Assembly: GCF_035825295.1 (NCBI RefSeq)
Contig: NZ_JAYMGI010000002.1
Span: 1,652,001-1,716,000, forward strand
Reading direction: 5' to 3'
Length of the DNA: 64,000 bases
Source: Actinacidiphila sp. DG2A-62
Lineage (GTDB): Bacteria; Actinomycetota; Actinomycetes; Streptomycetales; Streptomycetaceae
Part shown: positions 52,257-61,712 of the stretch, in pieces
Layout of the letters: every line of letters starts with the position of its first letter
How positions within the stretch are numbered: position 1 is the stretch's first letter
The notes under the pieces: model-generated
Seen by the model: only the letters and a program-made list of their open reading frames with translations
The model's database searches: none
What the model was told of the DNA's origin: nothing
Program-made: the position numbers and the translations under genes

Positions 52257-53434
52257 CCGACGGATGCCTCCAGTTCGGCGTCGATCTTCGCCATCAGCCG
52301 CTCCTCCAGGTCGGCGAGCCCGATCTGCTGGACCAGTTCGCCGAAAAAGCCGCGGACCACCAGGCGGCGGGCGTCCTCCGCGCCGATGCCGCGGGACTGC
52401 AGGTAGAACAGCTGCTCGTCGTCGAAGCGGCCGGTCGCCGAGGCGTGGCCGGCGCCGACGATCTCACCGGTCTCGATCTCCAGGTTGGGCACCGAGTCGA
52501 CCCGCGCGCCGTCGGTGAGGACGAGGTTGCGGTTCAGCTCGTAGGTGTCGGTGCCCTCGGCCGCGGCCCTGATCAGCACGTCGCCGATCCACACCGCGTG
52601 CGCGTCCTGGCCCTGGAGCGCGCCCTTGTAGGCGACGTTGGACCGGCAGTGCGGGGTGTCGTGGTCGATGAACAGCCGGTGCTCCTGGTGCTGGCCCCGG
52701 TCGGTGAAGTACAGGCCGAACAGCTCGGCCTCGCCGCCCGGGCCGCCGTAGACCACCCGGGGGTGCAGCCGGACCAGGTCGCCGCCGAAGGTGACGACGA
52801 CCGACTTGAAGGAGGCGTCGCGGCCGACCAGCGCGGTGTGCTGGGCGGCGTGCACGGCGGTGTCGTCCCAGTCCTGCACCGAGATCACGGTGAGCCGGGC
52901 GCCGTCGCCGAGCACGAACTCGACGTTGGCGGCGAGCGTGGCGTCGCCGGTGTGGTCGATGACCACCACGGCCTCGGCGAAGTCGCCCAGCTCCACCAGC
53001 TGGTGGGCGTAGACGGTGCCGCCCTCGCCGTGCACCGCGATCCGCACCGGCTCGGTGAGCACCGCGTTCTTCGGGACGCTGACCACCGACGCCTTCTCGA
53101 AGGCGGAGTACGCCTGGGCGGCGACCCGGTCGACGGGCTTGCCCGCCCGGCCGAGCCGCGGGTCGTCGCGGTCCACGGTCTGCACGGTGACGCCGTCGGG
53201 GGCGGTCACGTCGACGCGCAGCGCGCCGGTGGCCTCCGCGGTGCCGTCGTGCAGGCCGCGCAGCCGCTCCAGCGGGGTGAAGCGCCACTCCTCCTCGCGG
53301 CCGTGCGGCACCGGGAAGTCCGCCACGTCGTACGACGGCTCGACGCCGGTCCTGGCGTCGGTGGGCTGCTCCACCGGCTGCCCCACCGTGATGGCACCGT
53401 CCGTGGTGCTCCCCGCAGGGGTGTTCTCGGCCAT
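52253..53434 (-). CDS. sufD: Fe-S cluster assembly protein SufD
   Basis: The 393-residue protein has the SufBD beta-helix core with QHTALVGRDASFKSVVVTFG, HDTPHCRSNVAYKGAL and the end GHASATGRFDDEQLFYLQSRG. It pairs with SufB to form the scaffold that SufC energises. A 109-nt gap separates it from sufB, the longest gap in this operon. Confidence 0.95.
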   Translation of the reverse strand: MAENTPAGSTTDGAITVGQPVEQPTDARTGVEPSYDVADFPVPHGREEEWRFTPLERLRGLHDGTAEATGALRVDVTAPDGVTVQTVDRDDPRLGRAGKPVDRVAAQAYSAFEKASVVSVPKNAVLTEPVRIAVHGEGGTVYAHQLVELGDFAEAVVVIDHTGDATLAANVEFVLGDGARLTVISVQDWDDTAVHAAQHTALVGRDASFKSVVVTFGGDLVRLHPRVVYGGPGGEAELFGLYFTDRGQHQEHRLFIDHDTPHCRSNVAYKGALQGQDAHAVWIGDVLIRAAAEGTDTYELNRNLVLTDGARVDSVPNLEIETGEIVGAGHASATGRFDDEQLFYLQSRGIGAEDARRLVVRGFFGELVQQIGLADLEERLMAKIDAELEASVG

Positions 53435-53543
53435 GGCTGTACTGCTGCTCGCTTTCTGGGAGTACGGGGAGTGCGTCGTCCGGCGGTCCGGGCCGGTGGC
53501 CGGGGCGGGCGCGTCGGAGGCGCGGCGGGTGGGGACGGGGCGG

Positions 53544-54965
53544 CTAGCCGACGGCCCCTTCCATCTGCAGCTCGATCAGGCGGTTCAGCTCCAGCGCGTA
53601 CTCCATCGGGAGCTCCTTGGCGATCGGCTCGACGAAGCCGCGCACGATCATCGCCATGGCCTCGAACTCGGTCATGCCGCGGCTCATCAGGTAGAAGAGC
53701 TGGTCGTCGGAGACCTTGGAGACGGTCGCCTCGTGGCCCATGGACACGTCGTCCTCGCGGACGTCCACGTAGGGGTAGGTGTCGGAGCGGGAGACGGTGT
53801 CCACCAGCAGCGCGTCGCACAGCACGTTGGACTTCGATCCGGCCGAGCCCTCGCCGATCTCGATCAGGCCGCGGTAGGAGGTGCGGCCGCCGCCGCGCGC
53901 CACCGACTTGGAGACGATGTTGGACGAGGTGTTCGGCGCCATGTGGACCATCTTCGCGCCGGCGTCCTGGTGCTGGCCCTCGCCGGCGAACGCGATCGAG
54001 AGCGTCTCGCCCTTGGCGTGCTCGCCCATCAGGTACACGGCCGGGTACTTCATGGTGACCTTGGAGCCGATGTTGCCGTCGACCCACTCCATGGTCGCGC
54101 CCTCGTACGCCACGGCGCGCTTGGTGACCAGGTTGTAAACGTTGTTCGACCAGTTCTGGATGGTCGTGTAGCGGCAGCGGCCGCCCTTCTTGACGATGAT
54201 CTCGACGACCGCGGAGTGCAGCGAGTCCGACTTGTAGATCGGCGCGGTGCAGCCCTCGACGTAGTGGACGTAGGCGTCCTCGTCGACGATGATCAGGGTC
54301 CGCTCGAACTGGCCCATGTTCTCGGTGTTGATCCGGAAGTAGGCCTGGAGCGGGATCTCCACGTGCACGCCCTTCGGCACGTAGATGAAGGAGCCGCCGG
54401 ACCACACCGCGGTGTTCAGCGAGGCGAACTTGTTGTCGCCGGCCGGGATGACGGTGCCGAAGTACTCCTGGAACAGCTCGGGGTGCTCGCGCAGCGCGGT
54501 GTCGGTGTCCATGAAGATGACGCCCTGCTCCTCCAGGTCCTCGCGGATCTGGTGGTAGACGACCTCGGACTCGTACTGCGCGGCGACGCCCGCCACCAGG
54601 CGCTGCTTCTCCGCCTCGGGGATGCCGAGCTTGTCGTAGGTGTTCTTGATGTCCTCCGGCAGGTCGTCCCAGCTCTCGGCCTGCTTCTCGGTGGACCGCA
54701 CGAAGTACTTGATGTTGTCGAAGTCGATGCCGGACAGGTCCGAGCCCCAGGTGGGCATGGGCTTCTTGTCGAACAGCCGCAGGCCCTTCAGACGCATCTT
54801 CAGCATCCAGTCCGGCTCCGACTTCTTCGCGGAGATGTCGCGGACGACGTCCTCGGAGAGGCCGCGCTTGGCGGCGGCGCCGGCGATGTCCGAGTCGGCC
54901 CAGCCGTACTCGTAGGTGCCGATGCCTTCCAGCTCCGGGTGAGTGGTCTCCGTGGGAGCAGTCAT
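53544..54965 (-). CDS. sufB: Fe-S cluster assembly protein SufB
   Basis: The 473-residue protein is a standard Suf[60 protein letters not shown] and [20 protein letters not shown] with the cluster-binding Cys. It is the main scaffold on which clusters are built. ATG 54965 overlaps the sufR stop (ATGA), so regulator and operon are translationally coupled. Confidence 0.96.
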   Translation of the reverse strand: MTAPTETTHPELEGIGTYEYGWADSDIAGAAAKRGLSEDVVRDISAKKSEPDWMLKMRLKGLRLFDKKPMPTWGSDLSGIDFDNIKYFVRSTEKQAESWDDLPEDIKNTYDKLGIPEAEKQRLVAGVAAQYESEVVYHQIREDLEEQGVIFMDTDTALREHPELFQEYFGTVIPAGDNKFASLNTAVWSGGSFIYVPKGVHVEIPLQAYFRINTENMGQFERTLIIVDEDAYVHYVEGCTAPIYKSDSLHSAVVEIIVKKGGRCRYTTIQNWSNNVYNLVTKRAVAYEGATMEWVDGNIGSKVTMKYPAVYLMGEHAKGETLSIAFAGEGQHQDAGAKMVHMAPNTSSNIVSKSVARGGGRTSYRGLIEIGEGSAGSKSNVLCDALLVDTVSRSDTYPYVDVREDDVSMGHEATVSKVSDDQLFYLMSRGMTEFEAMAMIVRGFVEPIAKELPMEYALELNRLIELQMEGAVG

Positions 54966-55894
54966 GCGGGTTTCCTCCCGGACGTGCTGACTGGTGCGTG
55001 GTCTGTGGTGGTGCGGTGGTGCTCGGGGTGCTGCGCTGGGTCGTGCTCGGCGGGTTCTCGGCCGCCGGGTTCTGGGTCGGCGGGTTCTCGGTCGGCGGGC
55101 GCCGGGCCGCCGGGTTTTCGCCCGCCGGGCCGGCCGTCGCCCGGCCGGCCGTCGCGTTCCCGGTCGGCGGCGTCGGCGCGGCCGACCTGGGTCTGCGGGA
55201 TGAAGGTGGTGCACACCCCGTCGCCGTGGGCGATGGTGGCCAGCCGCTGCACGTGGGTGCCGAGCAGGCGGGAGAAGACCTCCGCCTCGGCCTCGCACAG
55301 CTGCGGGAACTGCTGCGCCGTGTGCGCCACCGGGCAGTGGTGCTGGCACAGCTGCTCCCCCGCCGGGCCCGCTTCCCCGGCCGCGCTGCGGGCACTGGCA
55401 GCGTACCCGTCCGCGGACAGCGCGCGGGCCAGCGCCGCGGCGCGGTCCTCGGGGGCCGCGGCCTCGACGACGGCGCGGTAGCGTTCGGCCTGCGCGGCCA
55501 CCCTGGCGCGGGCGAACGCGGAGACCGCGGCCTCGCCCTGCTCGCCGCCGCCCGCGGACTGGGCGATCCAGCGCAGGGCGTCCGCGGCGAGCTGGTCGTA
55601 GGACTGGTCGAAGGCGTCCCGGCCGCCGTCGGTGAGCGCGAAGACCTTGGCGGGGCGGCCGCGGCCGCGGTGTCCGTAGACCCGCTGGTCGCGCGCCTCC
55701 ACCATGTGCTCCGCGGTCAGGGCGTCGAGGTGGCGGCGGACCGCGGCCTGGGTCAGGCCGAGCCGCTGCGCCAGGTCTGCGGCGGTGGAGGGTCCGTGGT
55801 CCAGGATGGAGCGGGCGACCCGGTTGCGGGTGCGCCGCTCCCCGGTCGTCTGCTCCTCCGCCGCCCCCTGGGGGACGCCACCGACGTTTTTCAC
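54962..55894 (-). CDS. sufR: SufR-type Fe-S sensing repressor of the suf operon
   Basis: The 310-residue protein has a winged helix ([37 protein letters not shown]) and a sensor region with the cysteine set [21 protein letters not shown] that binds a cluster in SufR proteins. It represses suf when clusters are sufficient. GTG 55894 has no ribosome-binding site; AACAAT ends 6 nt upstream, so a leaderless mRNA is likely. The last 70 or so residues are an unusual Asp/Arg/Pro/Gly-repeat tail. A perfect palindrome lies 66 nt upstream. Confidence 0.9.
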   Translation of the reverse strand: MKNVGGVPQGAAEEQTTGERRTRNRVARSILDHGPSTAADLAQRLGLTQAAVRRHLDALTAEHMVEARDQRVYGHRGRGRPAKVFALTDGGRDAFDQSYDQLAADALRWIAQSAGGGEQGEAAVSAFARARVAAQAERYRAVVEAAAPEDRAAALARALSADGYAASARSAAGEAGPAGEQLCQHHCPVAHTAQQFPQLCEAEAEVFSRLLGTHVQRLATIAHGDGVCTTFIPQTQVGRADAADRERDGRPGDGRPGGRKPGGPAPADREPADPEPGGREPAEHDPAQHPEHHRTTTDHAPVSTSGRKPA

Positions 55895-55959
55895 AATGCC
55901 ATTGTTGCGTAATTCGGCGCGGCCGGGCAAGCCGCGATGATCGCGGGCGCGGTGGGGTG

Positions 55960-55985
55960 CGTCACTTAGGGTGACCTAAGTGACG
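55960..55985. promoter_or_regulatory. Perfect 11-bp inverted repeat between sufR and the ABC-2 exporter genes
   Basis: Arms CGTCACTTAGG (55960-55970) and CCTAAGTGACG (55975-55985) pair exactly around GTGA. It is 66 nt upstream of sufR and 100 nt upstream of the divergent ATPase gene, a normal operator position. SufR is the natural ligand. The TTAGG/CCTAA ends also recall iron-box sites of DtxR/DmdR-type regulators, but the spacing is 14 rather than 19 bp. Confidence 0.7.
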
Positions 55986-56085
55986 GTGGGCCCCGTGGCG
56001 GTCCGGGCGCTCCGAGGGTGCTCGCGCGGGCAGCGTTCCACCCCTGCGGTCCCCCGGGCGGCACGCGCTCCCTAGACTCGTCGGC

Positions 56086-57012
56086 ATGCGAAACGAGCCC
56101 GCGGTCGAGGCGACCGGTCTGGTCAAGCGGTACGGGACCAAGGCCGCCGTCGACGGTCTCGACCTGTCGGTGGCCCGCGGCGCGGTGACCGCGGTGCTGG
56201 GCCCCAACGGCGCGGGCAAGACCACCACGATCGAGATGTGCGAGGGCTACCGGAGACCGGACGGCGGGTCGGCCAGGGTGCTCGGCCTCGACCCGGTCAC
56301 CGAGGCGGCGCGGCTTCGGCCGAGAATCGGCGTGATGCTGCAGTCCGGCGGGGTGTACCCGGGCGCCCACGCGGTGGAGATGCTGCGGCACACCGCGTCG
56401 CTGCACGCGCACCCGGTGGACCCGGCGCTGCTGATCGAGCGGCTCGGCCTGGAGGCGTGCGGCCGTACGCCCTACCGGCGGCTGTCCGGCGGCCAGCAGC
56501 AGCGGCTCGCGCTGGCGATGGCCGTGGTCGGCCGGCCCGAGCTGGTCTTCCTCGACGAGCCGACCGCGGGCCTGGACCCGCAGGCCCGGCACGCCACCTG
56601 GGACCTGGTGCGCGAGCTGCGCGCGGACGGCGTCACGGTCGTGCTCACCACGCACTACATGGACGAGGCCGAGCAGCTCGCCGACGAGGTGGTGATCATC
56701 GACGGCGGCCGGGCGATCGCCGAGGGCACCCCCGAGGAGCTGTGCCGGGGCGGCGCGGAGAACACGCTGCGGTTCTCCGGGCGGCCCGGCCTCGACCTGG
56801 TGTCGCTGCTCAACGCCCTGCCGGCGGACACCGTCGCGGTCGAGCTGACGCCCGGGAGCTACCGCATCGAGGGCAAGGTCGACCCCCAGCTGCTGGCCAC
56901 CGTGACCTCCTGGTGCGCCCAGCACGGCGTGATGCCGGACCGGCTCGCGGTCGAGCGCCGCACCCTGGAGGACGTGTTCCTGGAACTGACCGGCAAGGAG
57001 CTGCGCGCATGA
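56086..57012 (+). CDS. ABC transporter ATP-binding protein (ABC-2/DrrA type)
   Basis: The 308-residue protein has GPNGAGKTTTIEMCEGYRRP, LSGGQQQRLALAMAVVG and LDEPTAGLDPQARHATWDL, and the DrrA-like C-terminal extension. It energises the permease encoded next (4-nt ATGA overlap). The pair is the common two-gene exporter found beside suf in Streptomyces; the substrate is unknown. Confidence 0.93.
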   Translation: MRNEPAVEATGLVKRYGTKAAVDGLDLSVARGAVTAVLGPNGAGKTTTIEMCEGYRRPDGGSARVLGLDPVTEAARLRPRIGVMLQSGGVYPGAHAVEMLRHTASLHAHPVDPALLIERLGLEACGRTPYRRLSGGQQQRLALAMAVVGRPELVFLDEPTAGLDPQARHATWDLVRELRADGVTVVLTTHYMDEAEQLADEVVIIDGGRAIAEGTPEELCRGGAENTLRFSGRPGLDLVSLLNALPADTVAVELTPGSYRIEGKVDPQLLATVTSWCAQHGVMPDRLAVERRTLEDVFLELTGKELRA

Positions 57013-57890
57013 CCGCCACGACGAGCACCGGGGCGGGCGCGGGCTCCACCTCGAACGGGACCGGTGCGGCCGGGACGGGCTCCCGCTCGAACGGGTCCGG
57101 GTCCGGGACCGGGACCGGCGCCTTCGCCACCGGCGTCTTCGCGCCGCGGCCCGGCGCCGCGCCGACGCTGCGGATGATCGCCTCCCAGGCCCGCCTGGAG
57201 ACGGTGATGCTGCTGCGCAACGGCGAGCAGCTGCTGCTGACGGTCGTCATCCCGGCGCTGCTGCTGGTGCTCTTCAGCTCGGTCGACATCGTGGACACCG
57301 GGCGCGGCAGGTCGGTGGACTTCCTCGCACCCGGCGTGCTGGCGCTCGCGGTGCTGTCCACGGCCTTCACCGGCCAGGCCATCGCGACCGGTTTCGAGCG
57401 CCGTTACGGCGTCCTCAAGCGCCTCGGCGTCTCGCCGCTGCCCCGCTGGGCGCTGATGGCGGCGAAGACCTGCTCGGTGCTGGTCACCGAGGTGCTGCAG
57501 ATCGCGCTGCTCACGGTCATCGCGCTGGCCCTCGGCTGGTCGCCGCACGGCAACCCGCTCGCGGTGGCCGCGCTGGTCCTGCTCGGCACCGCGGCCTTCT
57601 CCGGCCTGGGCCTGCTGATGGCCGGCACCCTCAAGGCCGAGGCGACGCTGGCCGCGGCCAACCTGGTCTTCATCCTCCTGCTGGTCGCGGGCGGCGTGAT
57701 CGTGCCCATGGACAAGTTCCCGCACGGCGCCCGGGTCGTCCTCGACCAGCTCCCGATCACCGCGCTGTCCACCTCCCTGCGCGACGTCCTGCAGCACGGC
57801 GCCGGCATCCCCTGGCACCCCCTGCTCGTCCTGGCCGCCTGGTCCGTGGTGTCCCTCACCGCGGCCTCCCGCTGGTTCCGCTGGGAGTAG
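57009..57890 (+). CDS. ABC-2 type permease
   Basis: The 293-residue protein has a Gly/Ser/Thr-rich head of about 50 residues and six membrane segments, among them LLLTVVIPALLLVLFSSVDI, VLQIALLTVIALALGW and VFILLLVAGGVIVPM. Text such as GFERRYGVLKRLGVSPLPR is typical of DrrB-like permeases. It pairs with the ATPase just upstream. Confidence 0.92.
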   Translation: MTATTSTGAGAGSTSNGTGAAGTGSRSNGSGSGTGTGAFATGVFAPRPGAAPTLRMIASQARLETVMLLRNGEQLLLTVVIPALLLVLFSSVDIVDTGRGRSVDFLAPGVLALAVLSTAFTGQAIATGFERRYGVLKRLGVSPLPRWALMAAKTCSVLVTEVLQIALLTVIALALGWSPHGNPLAVAALVLLGTAAFSGLGLLMAGTLKAEATLAAANLVFILLLVAGGVIVPMDKFPHGARVVLDQLPITALSTSLRDVLQHGAGIPWHPLLVLAAWSVVSLTAASRWFRWE

Positions 57891-57941
57891 CGGGGCCCGC
57901 ACGGCCCCTCGGCTGTCGGCGGGACGTGGTTGGCTGGTGGG

Positions 57942-58517
57942 GTGACCGAGGACCGGGAGATCGTCGCCTTCGCCTCCGCCGCGGCGTGGCGGGCATGGCT
58001 CGAGGAGAACCACGCCGTCTCGTCCGGCGTCTGGCTCAAGCTGCGCAAGAAGGGCGCGGGGGCCGTCGGGCTGGACTACGCCCAGGCGCTCGACGAAGCG
58101 CTCTGCCACGGCTGGATCGACGGCCGGAAGGCCGCGCTCGACGACGAGTGGTGGCTCCAGCGGTTCACCCCGCGCACGCCGCGCAGCAGGTGGTCCAGGA
58201 TCAACCGGGACAAGGCGCTCGCGCTGATCGCACAGGGCCGGATGCGCCCCGCCGGCCAGGCCGAGGTCGACCGCGCCCGCGCGGACGGCCGCTGGGAGGC
58301 GGCCTACGCCGGCGCGCGGACCGCCACGGTCCCCGACGACCTCGCCGCAGCCCTGGCCGCCGCCCCGACCGCGGCGGCGGCCTTCGCCGCCCTGGATCGC
58401 CGGAACCGCTACGCGATCCTCTACCGCGTCCAGGACGCCAAGAAGCCCGAGACCCGGGCCCGCCGGATCGAGACGTACGTGGCGATGCTGGCGCGGGGCG
58501 AGAAGCCGCACCCATAG
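57942..58517 (+). CDS. YdeI/OmpD-associated family protein
   Basis: The 191-residue protein has AWRAWLEENHAVSSGVWLKL, ALDEALCHGWIDGRKAALDD, WSRINRDKALALIAQGRM and the helical C-terminal YILYRVQDAKKPETRARRIE-like end (AILYRVQDAKKPETRARR). The family is linked to bacteriocin tolerance in some reports; its activity is unknown. GTG 57942 is preferred to TTG 57930 because homology begins at TEDREIVAF. Confidence 0.85.
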   Translation: MTEDREIVAFASAAAWRAWLEENHAVSSGVWLKLRKKGAGAVGLDYAQALDEALCHGWIDGRKAALDDEWWLQRFTPRTPRSRWSRINRDKALALIAQGRMRPAGQAEVDRARADGRWEAAYAGARTATVPDDLAAALAAAPTAAAAFAALDRRNRYAILYRVQDAKKPETRARRIETYVAMLARGEKPHP

Positions 58518-58586
58518 CCCGGGGAGCCCTTCGCGTCAGCCCAGCGCCCCCGACACCCCCGAACCCCGGGCCCACCCACCGCCGGA

Positions 58587-58615
58587 CCCTCGTGAAGACG
58601 TGGACCCCTCGTGAA
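58587..58615 (+). repeat. Two direct repeats of CCCTCGTGAA upstream of ctaA
   Basis: CCCTCGTGAA occurs at 58587-58596 and 58606-58615, with a period of 19 nt, about two helix turns. It ends 33 nt before the ctaA start. It may be a regulator site on one face of the DNA, or part of the promoter. Confidence 0.5.
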
Positions 58616-58647
58616 AAGGTGCACAAGGGGGCGCCTACCATGGGCGG

Positions 58648-59733
58648 GTGGTGAAGCTGTCCGAAAGTGCGCTCAATCCGCTTGCGTTCGTCGCCGCACG
58701 GTGGACGCCGTCCGCCCGGGTGGTGCGGCGGGCCGCGCTGGCCGCGCTGGCGATGTCGGTGGTGATCGTCGTCACCGGCGGCCTGGTGCGGCTGACCGCG
58801 TCCGGGCTCGGGTGCCCGACATGGCCGACCTGCAAGGGCGACAGCCTGCTCGGCACCCGCGAGATGGGCATCCACCACACGATCGAGATCAGCAACCGGA
58901 TGCTGACGTACGTGCTGTGCGCCGCGGTCGGCTGGACGATCGTGGCGATCCGCGCGATGGAGCCGCGCCGCACCGGCGTGTACCGGCTGGCCTGGGCGCA
59001 GTTCTGGGTCGTCGTGGCGAACGCGGTGTGGGGCGGCGTCACCGTGCTGACCAAGCTCAACCCGTACGTGGTGTCCTTCCACTTCCTGCTGTCCGCCGCG
59101 CTGATCACCGTCGCCGTGCTGACCTGGCACCGGCTGGCCGAGGGCGACGCCTCGGCGCGCCCGCTGGTCGGCAAGCCGGTGCGGCAGCTCGGCCAGGTGC
59201 TCGCCGCCGCCTCCGCGGTGCTGATCGTGGTCGGCACGCTGGTCAGCGGCGCCGGGCCGCACCCGGGCGAGTCGACCGGCAAGTACAAGGTCCAGCGCAT
59301 CGAGGTGGACTGGAAGACGATCGCCCAGCTGCACGCCGACGTAGCGTGGGTCGTGGTCGGGCTGACCGTCGCGCTGTGGTTCGTGCTGCGCGCGGTGGAC
59401 GCGCCGGTCGGGCCGCAGCGGCGTACCAGGGACCTGTTCCTGGTGCTCATGGGCCAGGGCGTCATCGGCTACGTCCAGTACTTCACGCACCTGCCGGCCG
59501 CGCTGGTCGACCTGCACATGTTCGGTGCGTGCCTGGTGTGGATCGCGGTGCTGCTGGTGCTGCTGTCGTTCCGCGAGCGGCCGTTCGCGGAGCCGGGCGC
59601 GCTGCCCGCGGCCGTGCCGGGCCGCGCCCAGGTGTCCGAGGCCGCCGAGGCCGCGGAAACCGCAGACGCCGCCGGGGGCCGGGCCGCCACCGCCTCAGCC
59701 GCGACCGCGCCCGGGTCCCCCGCCCCGCGGTAG
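58648..59733 (+). CDS. ctaA: Heme A synthase (COX15/CtaA)
   Basis: The 361-residue membrane protein has eight predicted helices and CtaA motifs: VTGGLVRLTASGLGCPTWPT, MGIHHTIEISNRMLTYVL with heme-ligand His, FHFLLSAALITVA and a second His set (AQLHADVAWVVV, ALVDLHMFGACLVW). It oxidises heme O to heme A for cytochrome aa3. The C-terminal 55 residues are a soluble Ala/Glu-rich tail. ctaB, which makes heme O, ends the window. GTG start 58648. Confidence 0.94.
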   Translation: MVKLSESALNPLAFVAARWTPSARVVRRAALAALAMSVVIVVTGGLVRLTASGLGCPTWPTCKGDSLLGTREMGIHHTIEISNRMLTYVLCAAVGWTIVAIRAMEPRRTGVYRLAWAQFWVVVANAVWGGVTVLTKLNPYVVSFHFLLSAALITVAVLTWHRLAEGDASARPLVGKPVRQLGQVLAAASAVLIVVGTLVSGAGPHPGESTGKYKVQRIEVDWKTIAQLHADVAWVVVGLTVALWFVLRAVDAPVGPQRRTRDLFLVLMGQGVIGYVQYFTHLPAALVDLHMFGACLVWIAVLLVLLSFRERPFAEPGALPAAVPGRAQVSEAAEAAETADAAGGRAATASAATAPGSPAPR

Positions 59734-61100
59734 CCGCGGCCCGGGCAGCCGGCCCGCCGCCGTAACCGGGAGCCGGTGCACCCTGCGCGCATTGCCCTCG
59801 CCGACCAGCGCCGCGACGCGCTCCCCGTCGCCGGCCGACCACTCCCCGGCGGCCACCCGCTCGGCGACCGTGCGGTGCAGCCCGTCCAGGAACGCGCGCA
59901 CCCCCGTGACGTACAGCTCCGGCAGGCCCACCGCGCCGCTGGCGTACAGCACCTTCCCGAACGGCGTGCGGGCCAGCACCGCCGAGGGGTCGCCGCCCAG
60001 CGCGACGTAGACGTGCGGCAGCGCCGCCGCCAGCTCCGCCGCCGCGAACTCGTGCGGCGGCCCCGGCAGCAGGACGACCTCCATGCCGAGCCCCGCGGTG
60101 GCCCGCAGGAAGCCCTCCGCGGCGCGGGGCCCCGGACCCGCGGCGGCGTACCGCAGGACCAGCGGCAGCCCGGTGGCCACGGCCTGCCAGCGCAGGTGGC
60201 TCAGCAGCACCGGGTCCGACGGCCGCCCGCCGACCCGCCGCGCGCCCAGCCAGCGGGCCGCCGCACGCCGCACCCGCGCCGGCTCCGGCGGCCGAAGGTC
60301 CAGGCCGCCGTCCACGCCGTGGGCGCCGCCGCCGACCATGCCGTACGCACCGCCCTGGCCGTACGGGCCGCCACCGACAGCGTCGTCCCCGCCGTACCAG
60401 GCACCCTGCCGGTACGCGTCGCCCCGCCCGTACGCCTCGCCCCGCGGCCAGCGATCGGCGTGGCGGCCCGTGCCGTACGCCTGCCCCGCCGCGCCGCCGG
60501 CCCGGCGCCGTCCTCGACCGACGGCCACCACACCTGCGGACCGTCGAGGGCGGTGCGCACCGGCGTGCCGCGGCCGGGCCTGGCGTGCCGGCCGGCCGGG
60601 CGCGGCGCGACGCCGTCCCCGCAGCAGAAGCCGACCGCGTCCAGGGCGGCGCCGTGCACCGCCTCGGCGAGGTTGGCGAGGAAGCCGTCGACGGTGCCCG
60701 AGGTGTCCGCGACCTGCTGGGCCAGCGGTTCGAGCCGGACGATCTCGTACGCGGGCGCCGCGCCGGCCGCGCCCAGCTCGCGGGGCGGCGTGAGGTCGCC
60801 CGGCTCGCCGGTGTCGACCAGGTAGCCGGTGATGCCGGTGCCGCGCAGCAGCCGCCGCGCCGCCTCGTACGCGCCCAGCTCCCGCCGCCTGGCCAGATAG
60901 CGGGCCGGCGGGCAGTGCGGCTCCAGGCCGAGCAGCGGCGGGCACCAGCGGCGCACCGCGAAGCCGGTGGGGCTGTCGAAGAGTGTGGTGCCGGGGGCCG
61001 CGGCGCCCGGCAGCCGGGCCTCGAACGCGCCGAGGCCGAGGTCGCCCTGGAGCACCCCGTGGCAGTACGCGTCCACGAGGTGTCCCTGCGCCGCGGCCAT
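59695..61100 (-). CDS. Amidohydrolase family protein, internal frameshift
   Basis: ATG 61100 starts MAAAQGHLVDAYCHGVLQGD and continues through TLFDSPTGFAVRRWCPPLLG, GITGYLVDTGEPGDL and TVDGFLANLAEAVHG. This frame loses sense near PSVEDGAGPA (about 60505). The adjacent frame then carries Tyr/Gly-rich linker text and the C-terminal half: SHLRWQAVATGLPLVLRYAA, GMEVVLLPGPPHEFAAAELA, YVALGGDPSAVLARTPFGKV. One missing base in the G/C runs at 60490-60505 joins them. The fold is that of a metal-dependent hydrolase of the FluG/amidohydrolase group. Its 3' end overlaps that of ctaA by 39 nt. Confidence 0.8.
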
Positions 61101-61216
61101 CCGCCGTGCTCCCGTCGCGTCGTCCGTCGCCGTCGCCCTCCGCGCCGCCGTGCCGGCGGCGACGGGTCCGGCCGCTCGCCGGGGGCCCGCAACGGGAACA
61201 ACGCGCGAGGACCGCG

Positions 61217-61633
61217 TCAGGTGTTGGCGGGGCCGCCGATCTGGATGCCCGCCATCCGGGTCCATTCGTACGGCCCCGTGGTGACCTTGGCGGCCATCTC
61301 GCCGTCGAACGCCTCGTGGACCGTCGCGCCCGCGCGGGCGACCGCGGCCTGCGCCACCGCATAGGTGGGCGCGACCAGGTCGCCCCAGGCGCCGTCCCGC
61401 GCGACGAGCACCACCCGGGCGCCGCGCTCGCCGAGGTACGCCACGTTCGCCTCGACCGGCGCGCCGCCGTGCGCCGACGCGAACGCGGAGATCCGCCGCG
61501 CCAGCCGCCCGGCCTGCCGCTCTGCGCGCGCCGCGGCCCGCGCCGCCGCCCGGTCCACGCCGTCCGCCGAGGTCACCCCGCTGCCCGTCGAGTGCGCCGC
61601 GTCCGCCGCGCGCTCCGCGTTGTCGTCTGTCAT
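61217..61633 (-). CDS. Conserved hypothetical protein
   Basis: The 138-residue cytoplasmic protein has a long Ala/Arg helix (RAAARAAARAERQAGRLARR) and a C-terminal domain with ANVAYLGERGARVVLVARDG, GDLVAPTYAVAQAAVARAG and GPYEWTRMAGIQIGG. Similar proteins occur near ctaA/ctaB in Streptomyces. No function is known to me. It is 117 nt upstream of the amidohydrolase gene on the same strand. Confidence 0.75.
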   Translation of the reverse strand: MTDDNAERAADAAHSTGSGVTSADGVDRAAARAAARAERQAGRLARRISAFASAHGGAPVEANVAYLGERGARVVLVARDGAWGDLVAPTYAVAQAAVARAGATVHEAFDGEMAAKVTTGPYEWTRMAGIQIGGPANT

Positions 61634-61712
61634 GCGCCCATGCTACTTACGGGTAACTCCGGGCGCACCCCCCGCCCGCGCGAGGACCCGCGCCGGCGGG
61701 ACGCGCCGCCGG

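Noticed and set aside
49029..55894. Reading the suf cluster as a nif or isc system
   Set aside because: SufB, SufC and SufD scaffold proteins, SufU with its three Cys and SufR are all present, and IscA/HscA-type genes are absent.
59483..61201. 572-codon minus-strand frame across the amidohydrolase
   Set aside because: It overlaps the two meaningful frames of the same gene but carries only Arg/Pro/Ala text.
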